Source of the DNA: Patiria miniata
Lineage: Eukaryota > Echinodermata > Asteroidea > Valvatida > Asterinidae
Assembly: GCF_015706575.1 (NCBI RefSeq)
Contig: NW_024037059.1
Location: 10,205,730-10,269,729 of the forward strand
DNA: 64,000 nucleotides
Direction: 5' to 3'
Below the pieces are notes generated by a model, which was not told where the DNA came from, made no database searches, and saw only the letters and a list, made by a program, of their open reading frames with translations. Position numbers and translations under genes: made by a program. This document shows, piece by piece, positions 12,108 through 24,500 of the stretch (position 1 is the first letter of the stretch; each line of letters opens with the position of its first letter).

Positions 12108-13286
12108 ATGAAGAAATCCAACAGCACTCGGGTTAAAGCCCCGACAAACAGACAGACTCCACTACCTCAGAGCCTGCAAGTAGCAGAGCATCATGACGCA
12201 TCAATCCCAAACCCAATTGGAAGGAATGATGGTCCTCCTACAGCAGGGCGAACACCAGACCGAGCCCCAATTGGAAGGACTGTTGTCGATACACCTGATG
12301 GGAAAAGAGCCTTTTTAAATGCAAAGTGTACCATAAGTATAGGCACTTGGAATGTTCGTACCCTACACCAAGAGGGAAACCTGGAACATTTACTACATGA
12401 ACTGAGCCACTTAAAATGGGAGGTAATCGGCCTCTCAGAAACCCATTTGTGTGATTCAGGGGAGCTACGACAGGAAGGAATACAGTTCTTGTGCTCTGGA
12501 AATGACACCACCCACAGAGAAGGTGTGGCCATCTTACTAAACAAAGCTGCACAAAGAGCGTTAATCGGATACAACCCAATATCTGAAAGGATCATTACAG
12601 CCAGACTACACACTCAAATTGGTGCAATAACTATCATCCAGATTTATGCACCTACTTCAGCTTCATCAGATGAAGACATTGATAGTTTCTACGATCAACT
12701 TCAACAAGCAATAAACCAAATCCCTTCTCAGGATATCCAGATTGTTATGGTTGACTTCAACGCCAAAGTTGGTACAGACTGGGAATCCTGGAATGGTATT
12801 CTTGGGAAATTTGGACTAGGTGATGCCAATGATAGAGGAGAAAGACTACTCAATTTCTGTGCACTAAATGACTTATGCATCTCAAACACACTCTTTAAGC
12901 AGAAAAAAGATTCAAGAGAATGGACGTGGGAATCACCCGACGGCAACACAAGAAATAAAATCGATTTCATCCTCATCAACAGGAGATGGAAGAGTAGCAT
13001 ATCCATGTCCAGGAGCTTTCCAAGCGCGGATATTGGTTCAGACCACCAACTTGTCCATGCCAACATGAAGCTCAGACTAAAAGCTAAGCCTAAATCAGCA
13101 AGACAAACCAGATTTGACATTGAAAAACTGAAAGACAAGAATGTCAGAGAAGCTTTCAAAGTACGAATAGGTGGGAGATTCGAGCCTCTTCTAAATGCCA
13201 CGGATACTGATGTTGACGCTGAAGTTTTATGGGACGGTATTAAAAGCAGCTTCCAAGAAACATCAAGAAAGTCCTTGGTACAATAA
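12108..13286 (+). CDS. LINE endonuclease half of the ORF
   Basis: 392 residues. Residues 1-75 are a polar leader. Residues about 76-330 are an exonuclease-endonuclease-phosphatase fold, the APE-type endonuclease that nicks target DNA. Catalytic landmarks are visible in order: TWNVRTL, SETHL, IYAPTS, DFNAKVG (the usual preceding Gly is Val here), NKIDFILIN and SDHQLVHA. The frame closes at 13284-13286 just after a run GAAAG. The sequence downstream reads on in the neighbouring frame with the expected connector (KVLGTIKPRPQKPWLTAEV), so one base appears to be missing in that run around 13268-13270. Otherwise the enzyme looks functional. Confidence 0.85.
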   Translation: MKKSNSTRVKAPTNRQTPLPQSLQVAEHHDASIPNPIGRNDGPPTAGRTPDRAPIGRTVVDTPDGKRAFLNAKCTISIGTWNVRTLHQEGNLEHLLHELSHLKWEVIGLSETHLCDSGELRQEGIQFLCSGNDTTHREGVAILLNKAAQRALIGYNPISERIITARLHTQIGAITIIQIYAPTSASSDEDIDSFYDQLQQAINQIPSQDIQIVMVDFNAKVGTDWESWNGILGKFGLGDANDRGERLLNFCALNDLCISNTLFKQKKDSREWTWESPDGNTRNKIDFILINRRWKSSISMSRSFPSADIGSDHQLVHANMKLRLKAKPKSARQTRFDIEKLKDKNVREAFKVRIGGRFEPLLNATDTDVDAEVLWDGIKSSFQETSRKSLVQ

Positions 13287-13507
13287 AACCCAGGCCTCAA
13301 AAACCATGGCTTACAGCAGAAGTACTGGACCTCTGTGATCAAAGAAGAAAGGTCCAGGAACAGAAACTAGCAGACAAGTCAAAAAACAGTCAGTACAACT
13401 ACCTCAACAGAGAAATAAGGAGAAAATCAAAGCTGTGCAAGGATTCTTGGATCAAAAACCTATGCCAAGAAGTTGATGACTGTCACCATGCATCCAAAAC
13501 GAGACAA

Positions 13508-15259
13508 GTGTATCAGACCATCAAGACACTTACTGGGAAGAAAGCCCTCCGGATGAAAAGTATTAAGGACAAAAACGGAAATGTTCTAACAGATGAGGAA
13601 AAGATCAAAGAAAGATGGGAAGAAAATTATGCAGAACTATACAATATGCCAGGCCCATCAGACAACACTGTAATCCAGACAATACCCAGCACCCAGACAG
13701 ATGACAATGAGCCCCCCATAATGAGAGAGGAAGTTGAAAGAGCCTTAAAACATCTAAAGGAAGGAAAGGCAGCTGGATATGATGGTATCACAGCGGAGGA
13801 AATGAAAGCAGCTGGTGACCCAGGAGTAGACATCATCCACAAGCTGAGCAATAAAATCTGGGAAACCGAAGCCATACCAGAAGACTGGGGGAAGGCTATC
13901 ATTGTCCCTATTTTCAAGAAGAAGGACAAACTAGATTGTGCAAACTACAGAGGAATTAGTCTACTCAGCTTAGTAGGAAAAGTCTTCTGTAGCATCATAC
14001 ACAGCCGCATGAAAAGAAAGACTGAAGAAATACTCTCAGAGTCACAAGCAGGCTTCAGAGCAGGCCGCAGCACAGTAGACCAACTCTTTACTCTGAGACA
14101 AATATCTGAAAAGTATGCAGAGATTGGGAAACCCCTCTACCTATGTTACATCGATTACCAGAAAGCATTTGATACTGTTTGGCAGGAAGGACTATGGGCT
14201 GCCATGAAACACCTAGGGTACCCACGCAAGATTGTTTGTCTCCTACAGGCTCTCTACAAGACTTCGAAAAGCGCAGTAAGAGTCGACAACATCACCACAC
14301 AGTGGTTTGAGACTCTAACAGGAGTAAGACAAGGTTGCATCCTATCGCCTCAGTTATTTAATATTCTATTGGAAGTTGTCATCAACCTGGCATTAAATGA
14401 TGTGGACGTTGGTATCAACCTACAGGGTCTCATTATCAACAATCTCCGCTATGCCGACGACATTGTCCTAATGGCTGATTCCAAAGAAGATCTGCAAACT
14501 CTTGTTTCCAAAGTCCACACGGTGAGCAAGCAGTTTGGCCTGACAATCAACCTCGGCAAAACCGAAGTCCAAGTGATTGGCAGACAAAGACAAGATATAT
14601 CAATCTACATCGAAAGTAAGAAGCTAGATCAGGTACAAACCTTCACTTACCTTGGTGGTGTCATATCCGACAATTCCACAAGCTCGGACGACATAAAACG
14701 GAGAATTGGTCTAGCAATGGGAGGAATGCAAAAACTAACACCAATCTGGAAATCCAAAGAAATAACCACAAGCACAAAAATGGAGCTCTACAGAGTACTC
14801 ATCTTAGCAATTGCAACATATGGCTCCGAGTCTTGGACCCTGAAGAAAAAAGACGAACACAGACTACTGGTGTTCGAAATGTTATGCCTGAGAAGAATCA
14901 TGGGCGTTTCCAGAAGGGACAAGATAAGAAATACTAACATCAGAGAAAAAACCAACTCTCAGACCACCATAGTAGACAAGATCCAAGCCAAACAACTGTC
15001 CTACTTTGGACATATCATCAGGTTGACAAACGACAGATACCCTAAGCTAGCAGTCGAGGGAAGGATCCAAGGTCATCGACCCAGAGGTAGACCCCCTAAA
15101 CGATGGCTTGACAACATCAAATCAAGCTGCCAAGAAGTCGGGATTCCAACGGTTTGTGCAGCGAGACGTCTGGTTGGAAACAGAAGGGAATGGTCCTCCA
15201 TAGTGAAGCGGCTGCTAGCTCCAAGGATTCTTTCAGAACCCAAGGGAGGACAGCATTAA
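13508..15259 (+). CDS. LINE reverse transcriptase half of the ORF
   Basis: 583 residues from the first Met. The same frame is open and coding-like from about 13262, so the Met is not the true start. Reverse-transcriptase blocks are visible in order: NYRGISLLS, SQAGFRAGRSTVDQL, IDYQKAFDTVW, GVRQGCILSPQLFN and the catalytic YADDIVLM, followed by LTINLGKTEV and the thumb YLGGVIS. The C-terminal 180 residues carry YGSESWTLKKKDEH, CLRRIMGVSRRDK and RPRGRPPKRWLDNI, a tail typical of RTE-like elements. No stop interrupts it. It supplies target-primed reverse transcription for the element. Context makes it one polyprotein with the endonuclease, split by a single frameshift. Confidence 0.88.
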   Translation: MYQTIKTLTGKKALRMKSIKDKNGNVLTDEEKIKERWEENYAELYNMPGPSDNTVIQTIPSTQTDDNEPPIMREEVERALKHLKEGKAAGYDGITAEEMKAAGDPGVDIIHKLSNKIWETEAIPEDWGKAIIVPIFKKKDKLDCANYRGISLLSLVGKVFCSIIHSRMKRKTEEILSESQAGFRAGRSTVDQLFTLRQISEKYAEIGKPLYLCYIDYQKAFDTVWQEGLWAAMKHLGYPRKIVCLLQALYKTSKSAVRVDNITTQWFETLTGVRQGCILSPQLFNILLEVVINLALNDVDVGINLQGLIINNLRYADDIVLMADSKEDLQTLVSKVHTVSKQFGLTINLGKTEVQVIGRQRQDISIYIESKKLDQVQTFTYLGGVISDNSTSSDDIKRRIGLAMGGMQKLTPIWKSKEITTSTKMELYRVLILAIATYGSESWTLKKKDEHRLLVFEMLCLRRIMGVSRRDKIRNTNIREKTNSQTTIVDKIQAKQLSYFGHIIRLTNDRYPKLAVEGRIQGHRPRGRPPKRWLDNIKSSCQEVGIPTVCAARRLVGNRREWSSIVKRLLAPRILSEPKGGQH

Positions 15260-15294
15260 GTCAAGTAAGTCAAGTAAGTCAAGCAATTTGTCAA

Positions 15295-18200
15295 TTTTTC
15301 CATGTATTAAAAATGCATTCTTCGTCTCCGTGTGTTCTGTATTGTTTGAAATGTTAAGTCTTGTACATGTACATATATGTAAATCAATTTAAGTAATGAC
15401 ACTCTTGCAGACATAATGTCCATCAATGAGTGAGGATCTCAACACACTGATTTTATTTGTTTGCATACCATCTTAAACCAAGTAAAAGAACATGCATAGT
15501 GTGTCAATCTCTGTACACACCATGGGTGTACACGAAAAATGCCCAGGGAAAAGCCACACCTGACCACCGTGTACCATTGATTTCATTTCGAATCTAGTAC
15601 AACTCTCTGCCGACCTGGTATCAAAAATGCTCCTTTTCCACTGATCTGCCGAGTAGTTTTTTTTTTGTTTTTTTTCTGAATCTAAGAACATGTTACCACC
15701 CACTAGTCTTGGTTCTGAGAACCTTTTGCAGACCACAGTATTGCAGCATAATGATGCCATATTTCATTGCTTTTTTTTTGGTGTTACAACAAACAGTACA
15801 CTATGCATTATTAGTAGGTTATTTTGTCGCAAAAATGAACAGTTAATAATATTCTGCTGTCCTGGCAAATCCACCAACTGCAACAGTAAATATATGTAAT
15901 TGCAAACATAACTATGACTACACAAAACAGATGAAGTGAGTAAAGTTTGACATTAAGGGCTATCACACACTTTTTTTAACCCTGAATGTCGGATCTACAT
16001 AACATGAACAAGGTAACCCCAACTATTCTATGAAATGTCTAAAAAAAAAAAAAATTATACAAGAGGAATTGGACCAAATATGATTATGGTAAATTTAGGT
16101 CCTAGTTTTGAAAAGCAATCCCCTCAAAATGATTGTCTCTTTTATCTGGTTTGTTAGTGTGACGTCACTTCAGTTTGAACTACGCCCACTGCACATTAAG
16201 TAGCATTGGAACCATTGGACCGGAAGTTGACGCAATGTGAATGTTTATCCAATGGGCGCTAGTAATGTGCGTGCGTGTGTGATGAAGTCACTTAACCAAC
16301 TGGACAGGAAGGAATAGAGTTTGCTTATTTACATAGTTTTATCTTCATATCATGCAACTTAATATTAGGATTAAATAACGAACGCTTATTTCATACCTAC
16401 ATGTATATTATTTCACACAATATTCTTTGCATTGTTGTGCTGATAAATATTAATAAAATCTAAAGCTGATATTAATACAATTTTGTATCATGGAAATATC
16501 ATTCCTAATTGTTAAGAAATATTTCTATGGATGTACATGCGTACATGTACTTCACATATTCAGATCAAAATCTCTGCTTTATATGCCAATGCGATAAAGC
16601 AATGACTTGAAACATCCTGCCCACGTACAACTTTAATCATTTAACCCAAGTTGGCATGTAGTCATACTCAATTTAAAACTATGTTAGACCCAAGTTAGTT
16701 AAAAACAGTAAGCTCTGATGCTGCAAATTTCCTGACATCAGTAAATCTACTCTGTAGCTACAGTAACAACACCAGTCTTACCTTCTTTAAAATATATTAT
16801 CACATTGCATACATGCACACTGCTGTTTATAGCATAATGTTCAGCCACACTGCACTGCAACAAACCAAAACAACCAAAACAAGTCTTGTCACAATAAAAT
16901 CCATCAACACTTACTGTACATTTGAGTGTATTTGAAAACTGGTCATTTGTGCACAGCAAATTCCATTTGTAAGGTAAAAGAAAATTGTATTATCTGTTCC
17001 TGACTATGAAGACCAGGTACAGCTGTTAATGTTTCTGGGGCTTTTTTTTTTTTTTTTTTACACTCTAACGCCACTGGACATTCCTTTGAAAAAAACACCT
17101 TTTTTAAAATCCCTCAATGTTGCAAAACTAATAGGCCATTTGTAGGGTCAATCAAAACTCCCCTACACTACGCTCAGCTCAGCAGCTCAGCTGTTCAGTG
17201 ATTAAGAGAACAACAGAAGGGAGGATCCCCACGCCTTTTCAAGCACCCAGCTGCCGGTAGGTTGTGAAACTGTTTCTCCATCCAGTTTCAATATTGTTTT
17301 GCTTTAAAATTTTCCTGAATTAATAGTTCTCATTATGGAAAACCACAAAATTAACATGTACGTCACAGTGTCAAGTGTTTTGCCATGAACTATTCTAACT
17401 ACTGTACATGTATATGGATAATATAACAATTTAAATATTAACCGGTTTTTTTTTTGTATTGGGTAAAAAACAGCTGTCTCTGTATGGATATAATTAAAGT
17501 GAATGGGTACATTTCAAGTACGTGAACTTTAAATGTAAGAATGCCCTTAAAACTCTTTCAAATGAAAAAGCCACAAGAGTTAATGGCATAAACTACAAGA
17601 ATGCATGTGGATGATAAATATAGCAGCACTACATAATTATATATATGAATTAAAATAAGAATTTAAATAGGAAAACAATTTACAATATAGCATGCACATG
17701 TACTTTTTCATACATGAATGACACAACTACGGTAAGATCCATCCTTTTCCAAAGTAATATGTAAATGAACATGTATATCGTATCATTTATGCAAACATGT
17801 CCTTTTTGTTGAGAATGACTATTTTCTATATTTTAACCAATAACTTGGTCCGTCAACTTCACAGACTTTTTCTTTTTTTTTCTTTTTTTCTACAATTAAG
17901 CGCTATTTACCAATTTAAGAAAACAGGTTTACCACAGAGGACAAACCTGACCTTAGTTGAATAGGATGCTTATTCTTACATGAGGCTGTACATGCCACTT
18001 TATAACATCTACATCTGTGTTCTTCTGTCAAAAGATAACGTTAGATTTGCTAATGACAGTAACAGATGCCATCATTTCTTCATATTTTCTAGCAAACTTC
18101 ATGGGGGTGCTAGGCAATGAAACAAATCCTGTAATGTACAGATAGTAGTACAAGTATGTATTTCTGGTTTGGAATTCTGATGGTGGTCTATTGGTGCAGG

Positions 18201-18519
18201 GTACCTATTTCAACTTACTTTTGCTATGTGGGGTAGTCATATTTGAATTCCATCTAGTGCACAGTGTTAATATGCCGGGTAGCTGTTGGTCCTGACTTGT
18301 CATGTACCTTGTCTTCTTCATCAGGTTTGGAGATATGGGTTTATGTACAATCTGAATACAATTGATTGTGTATACTTTGGATCCTATGTGTGCTGTGTCT
18401 CCCCTACATGGTTGCTACAAAGCAACCTCTAGTTGACCAATGGTTCTTGATTAGACTTGCTCCTGTTTGACAATGCCCAGCACCCCCATCAAACATATCA
18501 TGATTCTTTACTGTCAGAT
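15295..18519. other. Intergenic between the LINE and FAXDC2 3' end
   Basis: No gene recognised. It is AT-rich with homopolymer T runs. FAXDC2 3' UTR sequence of unknown length lies at its right end. Left positions of about 17140-18297 are absent from the right arm. A 70-codon open frame at 16747-16959 (minus) is identical in the other arm (43014-43226), but so is the surrounding non-coding sequence, so identity is not evidence of coding. Confidence 0.55.
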
Positions 18520-21500
18520 TTAGTCTGTTTTCTTGCTTTCCAAAGCCTTGCGTTTGCCCTTCAGATCATCTGGGATGGTTTGAGACAGGGGCACAATACC
18601 AAGAAGTAGGATGTGGCGCGAGTAATTCTTGCTCTCACGGAAGAGATTGTCGGTTCCATGCAGACGATCCAGAAATCCCAAGGTGCCAAAACAGTTGGTA
18701 AACCTGCCGTAAGAAATCCAATCAATCAGTTATCTGTGTTTCCTTTATGGAATAACGGACTACCCTAGTGGTACCCAAGTATAGAACTTCACACTGCATG
18801 TATGGGTATCATTTCTCAACACTAAAGTCCAGGGTATTCTTGTCAAGAGTCGTCTCGCATGGGAATCCTCCAAAATACACCAATGAGCTGGAGTCTAAGG
18901 CAATTACAAGTGCATAAAGTTATCAAGCTTTGTACACGTTATACAATTCAATACTTGGTAACAATACCCAATATTGCATTGCCACATGTAACATGTACAA
19001 AGCTTGAGCATGGTACAGTCCAACCACCATGTTACTTTACATGTTAATGAGAGCTGTATGCACTCACCAATGTATTTTTATAAACACTGTATACTCAGTG
19101 TTGTCCCAAGTGATACTCGAACCCGTGACCTCCTGCTTACTAGCGCACAATTAAGCTATTGCATCAACGCAGCTTGTGAAATATTGTCCAGTAACATGAT
19201 GTGGACCCAAACGTGCAAAATCTGAGACAAGCCAAACTTCCAATGGGGTTGTCTAAGGGGCATGGCTATTAACTCGCAAACGGCCATAGATCAATTACTC
19301 AGGAAAATACTTGAGTATACAGTGTTTATATAAAATATGTACACCGGTGAAGGGCAAAACCCAATATTGAATTTACATAACCCCGATGCAAATTCCATCT
19401 TATTAATAATTAATATATTATAAGTTATCCTGCAAGCGTGAGTGGAACACGGAATAATGTAGTGCGTCTGTGTACCGGCTGAGTGGTATGTGGGACACAG
19501 ACGCACTACATTTTCTGTGTTGCATGAGCGCGAGCGTGAAAACGAATTTATCTTCAAGCAAACTTGACGCGCAGTACAGTTGGAACGAGCCCACTTTACA
19601 TGAACATCTCAGCAGTTTAGCGCATGCAGCTGGAATGTCGCTCGCATCTTGGAATAGCGCAATACACAGGGTGCGATATGGACCGTGCAACACAGCCTCA
19701 TATCACACTGTTGTTGCCATGGATCGACCAATCAGGATGGAGGATTCAAGTATACTTGAATATAATATTAGTTATCCCACTCCCGGTCGTGGAACACGGA
19801 ATAATTTAATGTAGTGCATCTGTGTCCGACATGCATTTGGCCAAAAGCCGAGTGGTAGTGAGATGCAGACAGACTACATTTTCACAAACGGGAGTGGGAA
19901 AACAAATTTATCTTCAAGCAAACTTGATGCACAGCTGCAGTGAAAATTGAACACGCACACTGTACAAAAATGTACTTGAACTTTTCAGAAGTTACGTTAT
20001 TACATGTGCGTGTTGTAGGGAATAGCGAGTGCATCTGAGCACAGCGCAATGTGAGCGGTATGGACCGTGGCCGTGCTACAATTATATGTTGTTGCCATGT
20101 ATTAACATGTATCAACCAATCAGGATCAAGGATTCAAGTTTACTTGAAGATAAAAATGTAACAAAATGGGAAATGCTGGGGATGTTTAGCCAATTTACTT
20201 GCATTTATTTCCCTCTTCAAAAATAACTAAAAGCACGCAAATTGACACATACATGTTTGCATTAAAGAAAGGGACAAGGGTTCCTTATTGGGCACTATGG
20301 CTATGAAGTTAATCTTAAGAGATTTAAAATGGCCGTTTTGTTTCCTGTTTTTATATTACTTTGGACTTCGGAAAAAAAATGTTTAAGTGTGACTTACTTC
20401 AAATGGTGAAAATCATGAGCCTCTGGCGATGGCAGGAGTGGGAGATGATAGCCACAGTGAGCAACAATGGCAGAGCCTTCCACCATCATGAACCATACCC
20501 ACAACACAGACACATGAGATCCCATCAGAATGGGGCCAATGATTGGTGGAAGCATGTTGGCAAGGATATGCTCCAATGGATGGGCATAGATGGCTGTCAC
20601 TCCAATAGGTGCCGTCCACTCATGGTGCTTCTTATGGAAATGTCTGTACATTCGTGGGTGATGCAGGAGTCTGGGTATAAGACAAAAATCACCATCTCAG
20701 TTTTGTTATTCAGTACAAGGAGTACTGTTGTTTTGAGTCAATTAAGTGAAAACAAAACATTTAAGTACAACCCACATCTGAAAATTCCTTTCTCATTTTC
20801 CCCCCACAAATTGTGTCCACCTGAACTTATTGACAGTGAAGATTGAGGATGAGCATTAATTATCCTGTAAAGGTAACTCCCTCAAGAACATCGTGTACAC
20901 TGAGCAGTCTAATTCACTTCAGCAAACTTGGAATTGAAAGACGACATGCGCTGGGACAACTCCATTTTCAACTTTCAATTTTTGTTGAAAACTTTAGTAC
21001 ATGTATCATGCTGGAACTGGTGAACTCTTACATTGTACATGTACATGTAAATCTACGTACATGTACATGTAAATCTACGTACATGTAAATCTACGTACAA
21101 GTACACGTACGTAGAGGTGTTCAAAATATTTCCTGAGGAAAGTAAGATCAAGACATGTTTTTTGAAACAAAGATGTTCCTGGGGCAAATTTCACGAAACT
21201 CATCATGTCTTACGACTCGTCTGCAGATTTAATACGAGTCCCCACTATAAGATCAATCCTCTAAGCTAAGATGCACCTTAGGACCGATTTCAATAAAAGC
21301 ATCTTTAAGGCCAAAAAAAAAAAGTTTCCGGTTTCTGGTATGGAGCTTGCCCAAAAAGTGGTGCGGCGACGCGGCTTTTTTTGTTTTTTTTTACCTGATT
21401 TTTTTGCTTCAAATGTCGGCTGATGACTGCAAATGGTGCCCGACTAAACTTAGTGCAAATGTATGGGAGTCCAGAGAGGCCACATAAAGCTTATTCTCGA

Positions 21501-24500
21501 CCATAACCCCATCTAAAAACACGTTAAAATTGTGCAGCAGCAGAATTCCAGTCAAACCAGTGAGTTTGGCGGTTTTGAGACATCATCTTTCATTGAAAAA
21601 AAAACTTTTCATTTTGCCGACGCGCATGGCTACGGCGACGCGCGCGCATACCAGAATCCGGAGACTTTTTTTTTTGGCCTAAAGAAAGACGTAAAGGAAA
21701 TACAGTTAAGGGAATTGCTATTTATTGAACGAGGACCAAATTGCCAATTTGACAGATGTTTTATGTTTGACGGACGTTAATAAGAATTAAACACGCAAAA
21801 CCAATTTTCTTGTGCGTTCATAGAACATGACGTTTCACCTGAAAAATAATTATTGCTTATAATTATAGCATTAATTACAAAGTCACACTTCACAGGATAC
21901 CATTGATACCCTCCATTATGATTGTCCATAATAACGGGGAATGTTATTTATTAGGTGTACATGTAGGCCTACATGTATATCATTACATTTTATAAGTTAG
22001 AAATGAATTATTATTATAATTAATCGCACGTCAGAAATCTTTTCATAACTGTTTCTACAGCAGTTTTCCCCCTCTTGCCTTCAAATTAACTTTTTGAACT
22101 GTCACGACAATACCCTTAGGCCGAAACTGATTTCCAGATGATATACAAATTAATTCCCGAATCACGATATAAGATGACCCTTAGACCGATCTGAAGTACA
22201 TGTAGATGAGTACAGCGGCATCGCTAAAGAATTTAGAACATGGTGAATGCATCTAAAGTTTGGTGAATTGGATCCTAGGGTGAGTCGTGAGTTGTAGTCT
22301 CTTTCTCAGACGTCTCTTAGTCTATCCTAAAATTTTCCCCTGGTTGTCAAGATGATCCTTTAACCCTTTGTCTCAGACAGTGTTAGAGTGTCAATTTTTG
22401 CTGGTTGGCCAATACTCTCCATATGACAAAGGGGAGGATTTGAAGGCTGCTCAATTGCATATCAGAGGATTTGCTTGGCATTCCTTGTATATATAGTGTG
22501 CGGCTGCTCATCCCTGCAGCCACAAACAAGCATGGAAGCATGCACTATTCAGGTCAATATTAACTGCCCACCTGTGAAAGTAGTAGAATCCGATCTCCTC
22601 AAAGATCAGGAAGACACCCATCTCCACCAGGACCCATTTGAATGTTGGCAGGTCAGCACTGATATTGCAACCACGCCACTGCATCAAGAAGTACAGTACC
22701 AATGCAAAGGGGATGTTGACAAAGACCTGGTTGAAGAGCACAGTCTGCAGGGCCTTCTTCAACTTGGGCCAGGGAACCTACAAAGTAAGAAGGGACGACC
22801 CTTATGTTACCTCTATACACTCAGACGTTTGGTTTGTGACAAAGTGTGTTTGCGACCAAGTAAATAACACATACAATAACAGCCACGGCTGGCCCAATAC
22901 ACATCACATACATGTACTCTTATAAAGGAAGGGGGAGGTGTTTGCATGAAATTCCATGTTGACAGGCCATGTACAAAAAACGTACATTAACCAGTACATT
23001 AACCGCCCCGGATGATGTGTATACACGCAAAGATTTGCGGTATTGGGTATGGATGACGGATAAACAGGCAGCGAGCGAGGCTGGAAATATTAGGATGTGC
23101 TACCTGAAGGTGATTACATGTAAGGTCAGGTGAAAAATGATCCTGCGCCTCTTTCCATTCTTGTCAAAATAACCCCGGCACGAACTGGTTAAAACCCCAT
23201 TGTGCTTTCGTTACGAATACGAACATTATGAAGTCATATATGAAATGAAACACATACAATGTAAAAAGTACACACACATTAAAAGGGTGAAAATGTACAA
23301 GGTACATAGTATGTGATGGTAAATGTGCTATACCCAGGCCCCCCAAAACAAAGTAGGCTTGGGCGAATCCAGCATTTTTGAAATCGATTCCGATTCCGTC
23401 TGGGAATCGCGATTCCATTCGGAATTGATTCCCGTAATTTTTGCAAAAAAATTCAAAAAAATAATAAAAAAAAATCAAAACAAATTAATTAAAAATTAGA
23501 AAAACCTAACAAAACAAACGAAAACATTACAATGAAAATGCAAATAATGAGGTCACTGTGGGTGTAATGGCTTTCTTATAGTCATTTAATTATAAAACGA
23601 AAGTCACGTTTTGGGCAGGAAACACAATAAAATAAATGATCGACTGTCGACAAGTTTTGTTTCCCCTGCGGAAAACACGCAAGATCAAAATCAGAGCTCA
23701 CATAAGTTCGGCACTATCAATCAAAACAGTTGAAAATATTGTGGAAACCACCCTGAAAAACTGACATTTTCCATCGAAATGGTCGCCAAACATAATATTG
23801 TTGTTTTCTCTTAGCGTGATAATCATATCGGAATACATAGAATTTCTCTGCGCGATTTCATTTTTGATGGTCACGTAATCGCGGCATGGATCGCTGGTAA
23901 ACGATTCAACACTACATTCACGATCAATCGCCGAGTACCAGTCACTTCATGCCATTCATAAAAACACAATTTTCTACTACGCAGTTGTCATTCACGTACG
24001 GACCCTGGAAACTTTTGATGTCGATTCAACTTGACTTGCCGCTCTTGGACTTTCGAATGTAGCTTTAGAAGTTGGGACATTGCCAATGAATACATACGTG
24101 TACCTACGAAATTTACAAGAATATTTTGAATATTTTAATTTATTTTCCCCGATCTTTTGCCGATCCACCAGTCCGACTATTTTACAAGATTGTGTCTCAT
24201 AGCATGTGAATGGACCGATCCAGTAAGCACCGCCCCATGGTATTCTGACCAATGACAGCCGTGATTTATGTCTGACATGCGTGCACAAAATTCCGACATG
24301 CGCGTATGATTCGCGCGGCAGGAAAATGCAGCGTGGCATTGGAAAGAATCACGTGTTACTTTGCCCACGTGCGCAGTGGGAGGGGCTTACTGGATCGGTC
24401 CATTGCGATTGCGCAAGCCAAACGCGGCACGATGTGCACATAAAAACATCACGTGGTTGGGTCGTGAAAGGGGAAAACGAGACCAACTTGCCCATCAAAT

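Larger units (their letters stand above)
11747..15282 (+). mobile_element. Full-length RTE-like LINE, nearly intact
   Basis: A 3.54-kb non-LTR retrotransposon bounded by a perfect 12-bp target-site duplication GCAATTTGTCAA (11735-11746 and 15283-15294). The right arm carries the empty site once (about 44693-44704). The element has about 360 bp of 5' leader, an apurinic-type endonuclease followed by reverse transcriptase, and almost no 3' UTR. It ends in three short tandem units (TAAGTCAAG) instead of poly(A). Size, domain order, tandem-repeat tail and the C-terminal YGSESWTLKK...RRIMGVSRR block point to the RTE/RTE-like group, though I cannot separate RTE from close clades such as Proto2. One frameshift divides the reading frame near 13265. 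The insertion postdates separation of the arms, or is polymorphic if the arms are alleles. Confidence 0.88.
1140..22777 (+). repeat. Left arm of a ~21 kb inverted duplication
   Basis: This segment matches the reverse complement of about 36381-56615, in the same order throughout: AIMP1 exons 3-6, the TTAAAG-ended repeat, the G-rich tract near 9415, the tRNA-like sequence near 19.1 kb and FAXDC2 exons 4-6. Coding exons differ by about 1% or less. Non-coding parts differ by substitutions, short indels and whole transposon insertions. The inner end lies at the 5' edge of FAXDC2 exon 4 (22777). The outer end, near 1140, abuts a tandem-repeat-bearing sequence not seen in the right arm, and homology may resume outside the window. 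Insertions private to this arm include the LINE at 11747-15282, the 339-bp element at 2929-3267 and the 371-bp element at 21309-21679. Confidence 0.93.
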
